64,000 nt of DNA, taken from assembly GCF_027580225.2 (NCBI RefSeq), contig NW_027395283.1, forward strand, positions 9,801,001-9,865,000, read 5' to 3'. A program made the position numbers and the translations under genes. Positions 36,201 to 43,020 of the stretch are shown piece by piece. The stretch comes from Misgurnus anguillicaudatus (Eukaryota > Chordata > Actinopteri > Cypriniformes > Cobitidae). How positions within the stretch are numbered: position 1 is the first letter of the stretch; each line of letters starts with the position of its first letter. Below the pieces are notes generated by a model. That model was not told the origin of the DNA. It did no database searches and was given only the letters and a program-made list of their open reading frames with translations.

Positions 36201-39200
36201 AGACTGCGTCCCGTGCATTCACAAATCCATCAGCTTTTGCGCTCTCTCTAAACGTTAGCGCTTGGTCCGGAAGGCGAGCCTCCGCTGCATCGTGCGCGCG
36301 TCTCAGTACGTTGCGCTGGGTGCAGGGAGTGCTCATGGGAGTTGTAGTTTCCCAGTGTCATTGCGCATTGTTTATAATTTCGCATAACTTTTAAGAAAAC
36401 TACAATAATAAAACATATTCAACCAGCCAAAAGTGGCTAGTGGGATTGGCTGTCTTACCCGCCACAGCCGAAATCTACCTGCATTTGGCGGGTGTTAATG
36501 TCAAGCCCTGGTCGCGTAGCCTAATAGCGCAGACAATTCGATGCAAATTCAGAAATATGACAGCATACACTGTTACTGTTACACAGAGTTATAGCATATA
36601 GCTACTGTACAGCATGATAGAGAGGGAGAGAATGTGCGTGTGGGAAAACATCGTCACCTTTTCAGTTATGAGGCGTGCGCTGCACGCAACATGACGTAGC
36701 GCGCATTCAGTGAATTAAGCCGAACAGTAAAATATAAATGTGCACACTCAATTGGATAATTTTAAACGCGCAAACACAGACAAAAAGACATGCCATCGTT
36801 AAAATAAGATAAATAACATATTACTTGAGGGCTATTTAGTTTGTTTAATAAAATAACAAATTGTTATGTGGCGCTATAAAGAAAATCAAATAAAATATAC
36901 TTGACCTTCAAGGGGGGCGGGTCGAGCCGTTAGGAGGGCGGGGCGCCCCCCTTATATAATGGTAGGGGAAACACTGGACTAGCTAGCCTAAGCTGGGGTG
37001 CGTTTCCCAAAAGCATAGTTAGCAGCAACGTTGTTGGTTGCAATGCAATTTCCCATTGCCATTCAACTAAGTTGCTAACAGGTTAGTAGGGCTGGGCGAT
37101 TTGACCTAAAATCAAAACCTCGGTTAATCTAACATTTGACATCGGTTACGATTAATAAACGATTATTTTTTTGCCTCATAGTTCACTGACAAGGTTGGAA
37201 AGTTTAGGGCACACCTTAAATCAGCCTGCAATGCAATTATTCACATTTTTCCCAAAATAACTGCATTACTGAAAAATATTAAATAGACTTAACTCTATGC
37301 AGATGTTGCATGTCATTATGTACAATTGATGAAACTTTCAGAATGGGAAGTTATGAACCAAAGAATCATACAACCCCCATGACTAATTATAGACATAAGA
37401 TACATACATAATAAGTTGTATCCAGATAGCATATTGTAATGAGATGAGTAGGGCAAAATACATACTTGGACCGTATCCTTTACACGTTTCTTGTATTCAA
37501 TCCATTTTTTCTTAACTGGGCACTGATGTCTAAGCCATTTATTCTCATCTGTAATGCTTTTGGTGTTAATGTAGACTAGAAGTTCTCCCGTTCTCTCTCT
37601 CCGTCATCTCTGAAGTGTCTAATTAAACTCACGCGGACGCGTCTTTTCGCGGTTTTGAGTGAGTGAGATGTGATGACATTACCCGGGCTGCTTAGAGACC
37701 CATCGGTAGATTAAACTGAGCGCGTGTGCGGTAAAAACCCGATCGCGCATTCCGTATTTTTGTCACAGGTGCCTGCACATTCGCGAGTACTTCTTAAAAA
37801 AAAGTACTGTGCTTCTTTTGGGCACTAGATGATCCTGCTGCTCAGTTAAACAGTGTTTGAGTTCTCCTCCATGTTTCGCTGTGCCACTGACAGGACGGGG
37901 CGGAGTTACGCAACATCACACGCAGCAGTTTGTTTTTAAAGGGAAAGTATTAACAGGATTAAAAACCGAAATAACCGACATGATAAAATAATGTCGGTTA
38001 GAGGTTCTGAATTTCGGTTTCGGTTATTTTTCGATTAATCGCCCAGCCCTACAGGTTAGCAACGATGCTTTTGGGAAAACGCAGCCCTGGTTGGCTGGTT
38101 TTATCTGGTCTCCCAGCCATGTTTTATCTGGTTAAGCATGAGTAGCAGGTTGGTTTTAGAGGAGTTTAAGAACTTTCTAAGATGGTCATGCTGGTCATGC
38201 TTTTAGATTTACCAAGCTAAAAGACCAGCCACCAGCTTAGCCAAGTCACACAGCATGACCAGCTAAGACCTGCTCAAAAGTGCCCAAAAACCTTTAAACC
38301 AAACCTAAACAGCCTGCTCACAATGCACGCATCTTCGGGGAGAGTACACTGTCAAAGATGTAAGAGAACGGAACAGCTCTCATTTGTCATATATTAGCTG
38401 GGGGAATGTTAATGTAAATTTGTAACCATAGTAATGCGAATGGGATCTTAAATATCAATGCGTTTAAGCATATACACAGGGTAGGGTGGCCATTCGTGCC
38501 AGTTCCGCCGGACACGTCCCGAACATGTTTTCGGGTTCGTTCTCCGGAAGTCGCGTTGCTCGACCGCATACGTCAGTGGTTCTCAATCCTGGTCCTGGAG
38601 GTCCACTGCTCTGCACATTTTGAATGTCTCTCTTATCTGACAGACAATGAGATCTCTGCTAATGAGCTGATGATTTGAATCAGCTGTGTTAAACAAGAGA
38701 GACATACAAAATGTGCAGAGCAGTGGACCTCCAGGACCAGGATTGAGAACCACTGGCATACGTCATCGAGGTTCTCACATTTCAGTTAAAATAAATTAGA
38801 AAATTAAGATTTATTTCTTTGAAGACATACAATCATTGTAGTTTAATTCTTACCTTGAAATGTAACGGTTGCTTTTCTTTAATTAAACCCGAAATATTAA
38901 ACCTTGATGACATATGCCGTCGACCAATGCGACTTCCGGAGAACGAACCCGAAAACATGTTCGGGACGTGTCCGGCGGAACTGGCACGAATGGCCACCCT
39001 AACACAGGGACGTGCTGAGCGTAGCCATGTCTGATCTTAGTTTTAGATTGTCGAACAGTCATTGTCTTTGTAAACTATAAACTGTACTTGACATACTATT
39101 TTTTTTAATTGCCTAATTAACATGTGCTTAAAATTATAAATGGAGAAACATTGTGTGTGATGCACAACATACCTTTAAATGCGTTGATGTATTGTTTCTC

Positions 39201-39278
39201 AATGAAGGCTTTGTCTTTGCCCGACAACACATGCTCTTTGGCATCCTGTTCAGGTTTAATTCTCCTCTTTCTCAACAT
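9738..39278 (-). CDS. SET-domain lysine methyltransferase-like gene with C-terminal zinc-binding module (gene model)
   Basis: Coding exons: 39278-39173, 34328-34187, 32575-32383, 11176-11105, then probably 10191-10124, 9988-9886 and one starting at 9738. The first three join exactly into 147 codons: residues 36-38 GRG, 50-56 FVVEYRG, 95-106 RLVNDDHKNPNC and 131-138 EEITYNYG, the landmarks of a SET domain (SAM-dependent histone or protein lysine methylation), closest in feel to KMT5A/SETD8-type proteins. The usual NHS is NDD here; the catalytic-type Tyr 137 is present. The last exons add CxxC...CxxCxxxWHxxC, a likely zinc site. The 11.1- to 10.1-kb junction does not stay in frame with the best splice sites, so the 3' half may be decayed or alternatively spliced. 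The 3' end is not found; an L2 tail occupies the region below 9622. Introns are packed with transposons. Confidence 0.72.
9886..9988 (-). CDS. SET gene exon 7: zinc-binding module
   Basis: The exon is bounded by a TTATCCTTATAG acceptor and a GTAAGTATTT donor (GT at 9885-9884). Its 103 bp read 'CHHEVHCAVISSLDSCVNCS' then 'GPVSSRKWLGLTCK'. The Cys/His spacing and the join to the WHKTC of exon 8 argue for a structural zinc site such as a PHD-like fold. This is the best-supported exon of the 3' half. Confidence 0.7.
10124..10191 (-). CDS. SET gene exon 6 (start uncertain)
   Basis: The donor is strong: GAAATG|GTAAGT at 10123. The frame that enters exon 7 reads 'MSVAKEEVSAFNENEM'. With the best acceptor (TTTCCATTTCAG, ends 10192) that frame meets a TAA six bases in, and the phase left by exon 5 does not fit. 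A downstream AG (before 10182 or 10168) combined with a second exon-5 donor (GTGAGC) would restore the frame. So either a weaker splice pair is used, the ATG here starts a shorter product, or the gene is decayed. Confidence 0.5.
10551..11090 (+). repeat. Minisatellite units of about 107 bp, with an insertion
   Basis: Units beginning (GG)GTGTGACCATCCTCATAGAG and containing GGTCGGTGTCGTGCCCATCC start near 10551, 10931 and 11041 (partial). The first is split by about 280 bp (10650-10928) of GC-rich sequence whose edges share GGGATCGC in inverted orientation, probably a small transposon. The same unit occurs at 20995 and 21094. Confidence 0.7.
11105..11176 (-). CDS. SET gene exon 5, copy A (intact)
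   Basis: This 72-bp exon lies between a TATTTATAG acceptor and a GTAAGTGAGC donor. It is in phase 0 after the SET exons and reads 'ELCDEISVAVDESIEGPSTS' then 'GKEK', an acidic, Ser/Pro-rich linker. The paralogous copy at 25290-25362 has an in-frame stop, so this is the usable copy. Confidence 0.7.
11505..11710 (+). pseudogene. L2-type LINE 3' end
   Basis: The plus strand encodes 'WNSLPEHLRKPQSVDIFKKE', the common C-terminal signature of L2/CR1-like LINEs, followed about 100 bp later by the tail GAAAAGTGCTTTATAAATAA. This is a short 5'-truncated copy. Upstream bases 11460-11500 look like the start of another dispersed repeat (GGCCTCATTTATAAAA). Confidence 0.75.
11711..12715. repeat. AAT microsatellite and dispersed repeat with a CTGATGA...GAAAC motif
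   Basis: An (ATT)n/(AAT)n microsatellite fills 11711-11746. From about 11815 to 12715 the sequence looks like fish interspersed repeats rather than unique DNA. The minus strand at 11984-11952 reads CTGATGATGGGCTAAGCCCG then AAACGTTTGTC: a small hairpin between CTGATGA and GAAAC, the arrangement of a hammerhead ribozyme core. Stem I is not convincing, so ribozyme activity is doubtful. Confidence 0.35.
12718..12918. mobile_element. MITE, AGGGACACTCC family
   Basis: The inverted ends AAGGGACACTCC and GGAGTGTCCCTT enclose about 200 bp with an internal hairpin (CCTCTTTCAATGATG paired with CATCATTGAAAGAGG). The right half is closely similar to the right end of the large TTAA-flanked element at 25464-31903, so this is probably a short member of that family. 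Confidence 0.7.
13725..14084 (+). repeat. 180-bp direct tandem duplication
   Basis: AACACAACTGAATGCTATTT begins at 13725 and again at 13905. The following 180 bp are almost identical (one visible change, GACTCATCA to GACCCATTA). This is a recent local duplication in the left arm of the 5.5-kb hAT. Confidence 0.9.
14660..14760 (+). pseudogene. hAT transposase C-terminal remnant
   Basis: The plus strand reads '...VRERVFSTAGSSQHFNPQLI' over 14674-14733. SERVFSTAG is the hallmark of the dimerisation region near the C-terminus of Ac-type hAT transposases. Everything upstream in that frame is lost. It fits the 8-bp duplication of the surrounding element. Confidence 0.6.
15006..16296 (-). mobile_element. 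Pogo-like (Tc1/mariner superfamily) element
   Basis: Inverted ends GGGGAGAGCGGGGTAWGTTG are flanked by TA (15004-15005 and 16297-16298). Motifs of the type GTTGTCACAC or CAACTTRCCCC recur at both ends and in the middle (15022, 15230, 15246, 15888, 15920, 16259, 16273). A minus-strand frame at 15543-15851 encodes a zinc-finger tail of the kind found at the end of pogo/Tigger-type DDE transposases. Confidence 0.75.
15543..15851 (-). CDS. C-terminal part of a pogo-type transposase with zinc finger
   Basis: This open frame of 102 codons starts with a basic, low-complexity region ('KKGKQKSGPMKNKAAKRRK'), then an acidic Ser patch ('ESSSDDEE'), then a Cys/His module: 'CLVCVEPFSKSRPKETWVKC', 'VKCNNWAHDAC', 'YVCQNC'. 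That C2-W-C2-WAH-C-C2 pattern is the PHD-like tail seen in many CENP-B/jerky/pogo-family transposases. The DDE catalytic core is absent, so the element is non-autonomous; the ATG may not be a true start. Confidence 0.6.
   Translation of the reverse strand: MLRKHDIEKNKPQSSKKLFQKKGKQKSGPMKNKAAKRRKIMQESSSDDEECFCLVCVEPFSKSRPKETWVKCVKCNNWAHDACTSGQAIYVCQNCDSGDESY
16337..17697. mobile_element. hAT element, 1.36 kb
   Basis: The termini TAGGGATGGGCA and TGCCCATCCCTA are exact mirrors, flanked by a perfect 8-bp duplication, GTCAAGAT (16329-16336 and 17698-17705). The interior has (TA)n runs at 16556-16573 and 16607-16627 and repeated CGAATATTCG near the right end. No transposase remains. Confidence 0.93.
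18221..18292 (+). repeat. (TA)5 and (GA)n microsatellite
   Basis: Ten bases of TATATATATA are followed by about 62 bases of uninterrupted GA. The array lies in the right arm of the 5.5-kb hAT. Confidence 0.97.
18980..20935 (-). other. Interior of the 7.8-kb TA element; possible exons, no clear gene
   Basis: On the minus strand, two segments have good splice borders: one after TTTCTTTCTAG (about 20112) to GTAAGTATAT (about 20045), and one ending at a TCAAG|GTAAGTTTATA donor (about 20689) after 'VECAHCSATVHVKESLEAVV'. They could be exons of a captured or transposon gene but do not join into a recognisable protein. Bases 19410-19550 (ATAGACTGTAAAAAAAAATA, GTGATGTCACCCA, GCCATCTTGG) are a widespread fish repeat. 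Confidence 0.25.
21364..22136 (+). mobile_element. L2-type LINE 3' tail copy 2, uninterrupted
   Basis: This copy is colinear with 6230-9622 minus its insertion. It contains CTCCGCTTAAGCTCCGCTTA short repeats and the CCTAGGGG/CCCCGGGG block, and ends AAGCGCTATATAAATAAAAT followed by TTGAATTGAATTGAATT. The (TTGAA)n end is typical of fish L2-like LINEs. Confidence 0.82.
22655..22762. mobile_element. Short palindromic MITE (GCTGCGTCCC family)
   Basis: GCTGCGTCCCAAAC...GTTTGGGACGCAGC encloses 108 bp with internal ACTATATAGTA palindromes. The same termini bound the 3.3-kb fold-back at 40954-44289, so the two belong to one family of very different sizes. Confidence 0.85.
23414..23607. mobile_element. 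TA-type palindromic MITE, same family as 329-1207
   Basis: GTCACTGGGGCAGTACCCTT near the left and ...CTAAGAGTG at the right end are inverted, with several GGTAC/GTACC steps between. It is about 194 bp with an eroded left end. It shows the uninterrupted form of the MITE at 329-1207. Confidence 0.78.
25290..25362 (-). pseudogene. SET gene exon 5, copy B (broken)
   Basis: The exon and both splice borders (TATTTATAG acceptor, GTAAGTGAGC donor) match the copy at 11105-11176. It has one extra T in the coding strand after '..VDESI', which makes TGA in frame. If spliced in, it would end the protein just after the SET domain. It is the copy nearer to the SET exons, so splicing must skip it to reach copy A. 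Confidence 0.75.
26050..26175 (+). repeat. Three-unit minisatellite, about 48 bp
   Basis: GGCAATCGAAACCACAGTCC begins at about 26048 and 26096, and a shorter third unit begins at about 26141. The spacers (AGCTATCTAATAACAATAGG and variants) differ slightly. Confidence 0.85.
27628..28639. mobile_element. hAT element, 1.0 kb
   Basis: TAGGGCTGTCAAAATTAACG and ATTGACAGCCCTA termini have a perfect 8-bp duplication, GTTTTAAT (27620-27627, 28640-28647). The ends are rich in GCGTTAA / TTAATCGC. This is the innermost layer of a five-deep nest. Confidence 0.95.
28802..29045. mobile_element. CAGC-family palindromic MITE
   Basis: CTGCTGAAAAAACAGCATAA and ...GTTTTTTTCAGCAG are inverted. The interior is made of repeated CCAGCATA/TGCTGGT words. 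Fragments of the same family occur at 38089-38290 and 43345-43425. Confidence 0.88.
30063..30486. mobile_element. hAT-like MITE (CAGGGCTCGC ends)
   Basis: CAGGGCTCGCAAAATT and AAATTTAGCGAGCCCT are inverted, with CCCGACGTCCCGGGGC near the left end as in hAT members of this type. The flanks match poorly (ATTCTTTT against ATTGTATA), so the duplication is only suggestive. Confidence 0.6.
30868..30960. repeat. Short inverted repeat
   Basis: GACGTCAAAGTACCGCGAGA pairs with TCTCGCGGTACTTTGACATC across a loop of about 45 bp. It may be a small MITE or a stable RNA hairpin; no gene is attached. Confidence 0.75.
31164..31197 (+). repeat. Short telomere-like run
   Basis: Alternating CTAACCC and CTAACCT units run for 34 bases inside the 6.1-kb transposon. 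It is too short and irregular to mark a chromosome fusion. Confidence 0.7.
31674..32382. other. Right end of TTAA element, then intron without recognised features
   Basis: Up to 31903 is the hairpin-rich right end of the TTAA element (CTTTCAATGATG paired with CATCATTGAAAG). From 31908 to 32382 I see only AT-rich intron sequence of the SET gene. Confidence 0.5.
32383..32575 (-). CDS. SET gene exon 4: C-terminal half of the SET domain
   Basis: Between a TTTTTTATAG acceptor and a GTGAGT donor, 193 bp encode residues 83-147: 'CIDASKEDGSLGRLVNDDHK', 'NPNCKVKTDVVEGKPHLCLF' and 'SLRDICPDEEITYNYGDSSW'. These are the pseudoknot strands and active-site Tyr segment of SET domains. NDD stands where most SET enzymes have NHS; the first Asn is kept. 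The phase matches exon 3 (TG|C). Confidence 0.85.
32914..33673. mobile_element. MITE (GGCTGTTTCTCAAT ends)
   Basis: GAGGCTGTTTCTCAAT at 32914 mirrors ATTGAGAAACAGCCTC ending 33673. The family recurs at 55902-56218. It hosts a further MITE at 33143-33394. Confidence 0.8.
33143..33394. mobile_element. MITE (GGGCAGTTTCCCGGACAGGG family)
   Basis: GTTTCCCGGACAGGGATTAG at the left is mirrored by CTAATCCCCGTCCAGGAAAC at the right. This is a common fish repeat of about 250 bp and the third layer within this intron. Confidence 0.82.
34187..34328 (-). CDS. SET gene exon 3: N-terminal half of the SET domain
   Basis: A GGTCTTATAG acceptor and a GTAAGTTAGC donor bound 142 bp encoding residues 36-82, starting 'GRGVFALEHMKPSTFVVEYR' and ending '..FDFTWNGAHY'. 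GRG and the VEYRG strand form the SAM-binding start of the SET fold. The join with exon 2 (G|GA) restores the first Gly. A TTAA-type repeat begins only 23 bp upstream of the exon. Confidence 0.87.
34351..34690. mobile_element. Dispersed fish repeat starting TTAAAGGAATAGTC
   Basis: TTAAAGGAATAGTCTACTTA at 34351 is the usual start of a common cyprinid repeat, here internally deleted (the GTGACCAAACACATCAACG block follows early). The right half has GCGCAGTAACACCCTCCCTC and a TCGACT/AGTCGA palindrome. The right terminus is unclear. Confidence 0.55.
34805..36510. mobile_element. hAT element (CAGGGCTTGACA ends), 1.7 kb
   Basis: CAGGGCTTGACAATAAC and GTTAATGTCAAGCCCTG are inverted. The 8-bp duplication is GTTGCGTA / GTCGCGTA (one mismatch; 34797-34804, 36511-36518). 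AGCCAAAGTGGCTAGT and its mirror lie near both ends. A TTAA MITE (35302-35525) is nested, followed by the start of another repeat (GGCCGGGGTATAC, 35526). Confidence 0.9.
35302..35525. mobile_element. TTAA-flanked MITE (GGCGGAGTCCACGATG), copy 1
   Basis: TTAAAGGCGGAGTCCACGAT and its mirror ATCGTGGACTCCGCCTTTAA bound 224 bp. It is nearly identical to 39441-39665 in the same orientation, so both are recent. Confidence 0.9.
36996..38088. mobile_element. MITE (TGCGTTTCCCAAAAGCAT), split by a hAT
   Basis: GGTGCGTTTCCCAAAAGCAT on the left mirrors ATGCTTTTGGGAAAACGCA on the right, with GTTAGCAACG words next to them. It is a common fish MITE of about 130 bp when intact; the hAT at 37087-38051 accounts for the rest. 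It lies inside a CAGC-type repeat (flanks 36970-36995 and 38089-38290). Confidence 0.78.
37087..38051. mobile_element. hAT element, 965 bp
   Basis: TAGGGCTGGGCGATTTG and AATCGCCCAGCCCTA are inverted, with a perfect 8-bp duplication, CAGGTTAG (37079-37086, 38052-38059). There is no coding sequence. Confidence 0.95.
38482..39001. mobile_element. Long-TIR hAT-like MITE
   Basis: TAGGGTGGCCATTCGTGCCA is mirrored at the right end and the match continues for about 75 bp. The 8-bp duplication ACACAGGG is perfect (38474-38481, 39002-39009). A 182-bp MITE is nested at 38574-38755. Confidence 0.93.
38574..38755. mobile_element. hAT-like MITE (CAGTGGTTCTCAA)
   Basis: CAGTGGTTCTCAATCCTGGT and its mirror bound 182 bp, flanked by the perfect 8-bp duplication GCATACGT (38566-38573, 38756-38763). 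It is almost a perfect hairpin. A fragment of the family lies at about 42117-42226. Confidence 0.95.
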
Positions 39279-39283
39279 GTTGA
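39173..39283 (-). CDS. SET gene exon 2 with start codon
   Basis: After a TTGTTTCTAG acceptor (ends 39284), four untranslated bases precede ATG at 39278-39276. The 35 codons read 'MLRKRRIKPEQDAKEHVLSG' then 'KDKAFIEKQYINAFK', and the GTATGT donor leaves phase 1, matching exon 3. This is the first ATG after the acceptor and gives the complete SET frame. The short basic N-terminus means the protein has little before the SET domain. Confidence 0.8.
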
Positions 39284-39440
39284 CTAGAAACAAAGAACAC
39301 ATGGAGTATATGGTCCGTATAAATATTACTTGCATTATACTACATTAGTACAATTTTGTCAGATGCATTTCTAAATAAACAATAGGCTCTATGGCATAAC
39401 GTTTGAATATTTTTGTATGGTGAACGTCTGCCACGTCAGA

Positions 39441-39665
39441 TTAAAGGCGGAGTCCACGATGTTTGAAAAACGCGTTGGAAAAGGAGACGGGCCGACTACC
39501 AAAACACACTTATAGCCAATCAAATCAAATCAAATGCCGGGTTGCGTATGTGTGGGGCGGGTCTATCAACAGAAGGTCCAGATTCTATTGGGGCAGGGGC
39601 GTGTTTGTTTAGGTGATTTCAAATATCAACATTTGGCTTTCAAACATCATGGACTCCGCCTTTAA
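39441..39665. mobile_element. TTAA-flanked MITE (GGCGGAGTCCACGATG), copy 2
   Basis: This has the same termini and interior as 35302-35525, with a few changes (for example CGTGGACTCC to CATGGACTCC). It lies in intron 1 of the SET gene. Confidence 0.9.
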
Positions 39666-40351
39666 GCAAATGGTAAAATGTAAATGGCATGTTTATATGT
39701 TTGAAAAGTGCAAATAATTAACACAACAATATAAAACAATATAACGTTATATGGCCTAAACCATCAACAGAAGAAACAAGTAAAGCAGTGTCAGGTTGGT
39801 GTTTTATGACAAAACAATACAAATATTGATTTAAGATTACAGTTACATAAAATATTTCTGAATCATACTAAAACCATAACAGCTGGAATGACGCGTCACC
39901 TGGTCAATTACGTTTATGTCCTACAGCCAATTTACGATGGCGAAACACAGCAAGCTGCAATTTATTGTACAGTATTACTTTTAAAACAACACTAGAATCA
40001 CTACATGACACATTTCAAGCGGTTGTTTATACAGTATTATGTTTTTAAGAGCTGCCATGTGCATGACTGAAACCGTGACCACGCCATACGCGACCTGACG
40101 ATTTAATTACATTCGCTTCTGTTTACATTTTCACATATTTCTGTATAATATAAAAACTGAAAAATAATCATCCATTTAATTTAACTATTTACTACCCACC
40201 ATGATGATAATATAGCAAATGAATGCGATCTCATTCTCATTATTAACAATCTCATGCCTTATTAATGTAACGTACATGCACACAAACATTAAAGTTACAA
40301 AATGTACGACTAAATATAAACTAAACTTCAAAAATCATATATTAAACTTAC

Positions 40352-40560
40352 CTAAAACTTGCACAGGTGACACAATATCAACAAAGATAAACTCTGCTGG
40401 AGTTTAGCTAATTAAAAATTCACTGCGTCACACCTGCAGACAATCAGAAGCGCCTCGAGTTTGACCGACATCAGGTGCAGCCAATCGCTGAGCAGGAAAG
40501 CCTTCAACCAATCAAACGCGTCCATTGAAGGCTGAAATGTGTATGGCTCTGCCTACCACC
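40352..40560 (-). promoter_or_regulatory. SET gene 5' UTR exon and CCAAT-containing promoter
   Basis: TTTTAG|GTAAGTTTAA on the minus strand (donor after 40352) is a strong splice donor facing the exon-2 acceptor at 39284, so an untranslated first exon probably ends here. Upstream, CCAAT pentamers sit at 40481-40485 and 40508-40512 on the plus strand in a more CpG-rich stretch (CGCCTCGAG, AAACGCG). The start site itself is not resolved. Confidence 0.45.
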
Positions 40561-40953
40561 GAATTTTCAATAGAGGGAGATTATACACTCTGAGGATACA
40601 CTGGCATACACTGGAAATCAGGTGGAACGTATGGAATAAATATCCCGACTAATGTATTGAGGTCACGTGTTAAAAAATAATATGCATGAATAAAATAATA
40701 ATAAGCGCAAATCAGAACTTTAAACAGTTTGAAAGTTATATTGCACAAAACTGAAAAACGTATGCAAAGTTATCCAAATTGCATACAAAATGACGTTTTC
40801 ATTGTTTATTTTTTAAATTTTTTTCTTCTCTCTAATATTTTCTGCTCATATTTATTTGTTTTGTATGCTTGTGCTGTTTTCCCCTTGCTCTTATTTCCAA
40901 CATTATCTGTCTGCACAAGCGGAGGCTGGACCGCAGTTTCAGAGAAGGGTATC
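40561..40953. other. Upstream flank without recognised gene
   Basis: AT-rich sequence. The last part (40902-40950, CTGCACAAGCGGAGGCTGG and CGCAGTTTCAGAGAAGGG) is related to blocks on the opposite strand at 53.2 and 55.2 kb. Confidence 0.4.
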
Positions 40954-42444
40954 GCTGCGTCCGAAATCGCCTACTTCCATACTATATAGTAGGCAATGTA
41001 GGTCCGTGTACGTTTTGATAGTTTGTTTTTTCGTTTAAACCAAAAAACGAAATAACGAGAAACCACATGTTTTTCGTTTGTTGTTTCAAACAAAAAAAAC
41101 AAAAACCGGTAAAAGAGAGCCGTTCTTCCGTTTTTTGTTTCTGAATCCAAAAACGAAAAACGACTAAACCAAATTCAAATAACAGTCCGATTTTGGTTTT
41201 TAGAAATTCCTTTTTTCATTTCTCCGTTTGAAGATCTACATTAAAAGAAAGACAGGTTGGTCACGTGACCCGGAAGTTATATTAAATACAGCCTATCAAA
41301 ATAAAAGCCAAGGTTTTAATTAGAACGGTCATAATGCAGCACTAACGTTACACCAGAGTAACGTTAGAAGAAAAAAAATCAATAAATAAATAGGCTTATA
41401 TAAACCTGGACCGAAAGAAATATGTTAGCAACAGTTTATTACAGTGATTTAATATCGTGCCTATCCACGTACACATCGTCACGTTTAATGAGCGCATTGT
41501 TTGGTTCAATACAGTACTAAGAACTTATTGTGTGTGCAGAGTTGTTACTGTTAGCGCTATATTATGTAATTAAATTAATATTTAATGTTGTTTCCACCGT
41601 ATGGACCAAACTGTTACCCCTTTCTACCAGCAGGTGGCAGTATTTAAACGACTGACTGTATTGTGCCTTTGGCAACTGTTTTAAATCAAGATTACTGATA
41701 CAGATGTATTAATTGATGTTCATTTCATTTTTTTATATTATTTGCAACCTAGTTATCATCACCGTCTGCATGCCCTTCTGTTTTAACCTGATTCACTGCT
41801 ATCATCTCCATGCTGGTATGTTGAAATCAGAAATGTCCTAATGTAGGTCATTTAGTCAAAACAATGATTTACTAGTGTGCTATATACTGTGTGAATCTTT
41901 CTTCTCTATACACATTCCAGTGTGTATAACATACAACACTCCCATTGTGTCACGCAAGTGAAGATAAGCCATAAAGGTCTTAAACATTTATTCAACATAA
42001 TAGCACAGACATGCTTTCAAAGACATTGCATGTGCAATATATGGTTGCAGAACATTTACCGTGAAGTCCTAAGGCTTATAATTCTGTTTAGTATAATTGC
42101 TTCTATATACAGTTCATGGAGATCTCTGCTAATGAGTTTATGATTTGAATCATGTGTGTTAAATAAGGGAGACATACAAAATGTGCAGAGCAGTGGGATC
42201 CAGGAATAACATTGAGAACCACTGGTGATGATACACCCCCGTTTTCAGTTTCACATCATTGTCTATACAACCCCCCCCCCCCCCCCATATTCTCACCCCT
42301 CCTACTCTGGGGTGCGGTGCCTTACAAAAATCAACCATATGTTTATTTTTTTTTTTGTGTATTGATTACTATAATCAAAACCATGAGTTTACTACACTAA
42401 CTATGATTTAACTGTTTTTTTACTACTTTTTTCACTACTGTTTT

Positions 42445-42642
42445 ACTTCTAGTAAAACCATGGTTAATTTTACGCAGACCCCAAAGGATACTAAAGGACA
42501 GTACCTGCCCAGCCACAACCTGTTCACCCTGCTGCCTTCTGGAAACAATAGAAGTTTCTGCTGCCAGACTGTAGAGCAGCTCCCCCCCCCCCAAGTTATC
42601 AGACTGGTAAACTCTAGTTCATCCTTAGCACTCCTCCACTGA
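42445..42642 (+). pseudogene. LINE-like C-terminal remnant
   Basis: The plus frame reads '..HNLFTLLPSGNNRSFCCQTV' and ends '..RLVNSSSSLALLH'. The LFTLLPSG...RLLNS pattern is a common C-terminal signature of repetitive elements in fish, which I recall without a firm family name. It is short and isolated in the fold-back centre. Confidence 0.35.
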
Positions 42643-42799
42643 TTATAATTTATTTCTGTTTATTATAATTGGTTCTATATTAATGTATATTGTCTGCTAT
42701 AGCAAAAGCAAGTTACAAACTCAATTAATACTTTATATTATATAACCTGTTACATTGTGACAAAATACATCTACCCTCCTACTTTAAAGAAGAATAAAG

Positions 42800-43020
42800 T
42801 GAATGTTTTGGAAATGCCAAGTCAAAAGTTCTGACCTTAAAATTATTGAAATGTTGGGGAAGGATGAGGAAGCAAGCAGCTCATGTGAGGAAACCGACCA
42901 ATATTGGTGCTAAAGCTGTTCTGTACAGAGCAATGGGCAAATATTCATCCAAGCCAATAAGCAGGATTGCTCAAAAGTTACTGGAAACGTTTTGTTGCAA
43001 TTATTGCTGCTTTACTCAGC
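42800..43020 (+). pseudogene. Tc1-like transposase C-terminal remnant
   Basis: Across frames the plus strand reads 'AAHVRKPTNIGAKAVLYRAM' and then 'KLLETFCCNYCC', aligning with the LKRAVHxRxPxNxxEL...EEW...YxxRLxxVI end of fish Tc1-like transposases. The preceding LNPIENLW part is visible only as a degenerate version. It is heavily decayed. Confidence 0.55.
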
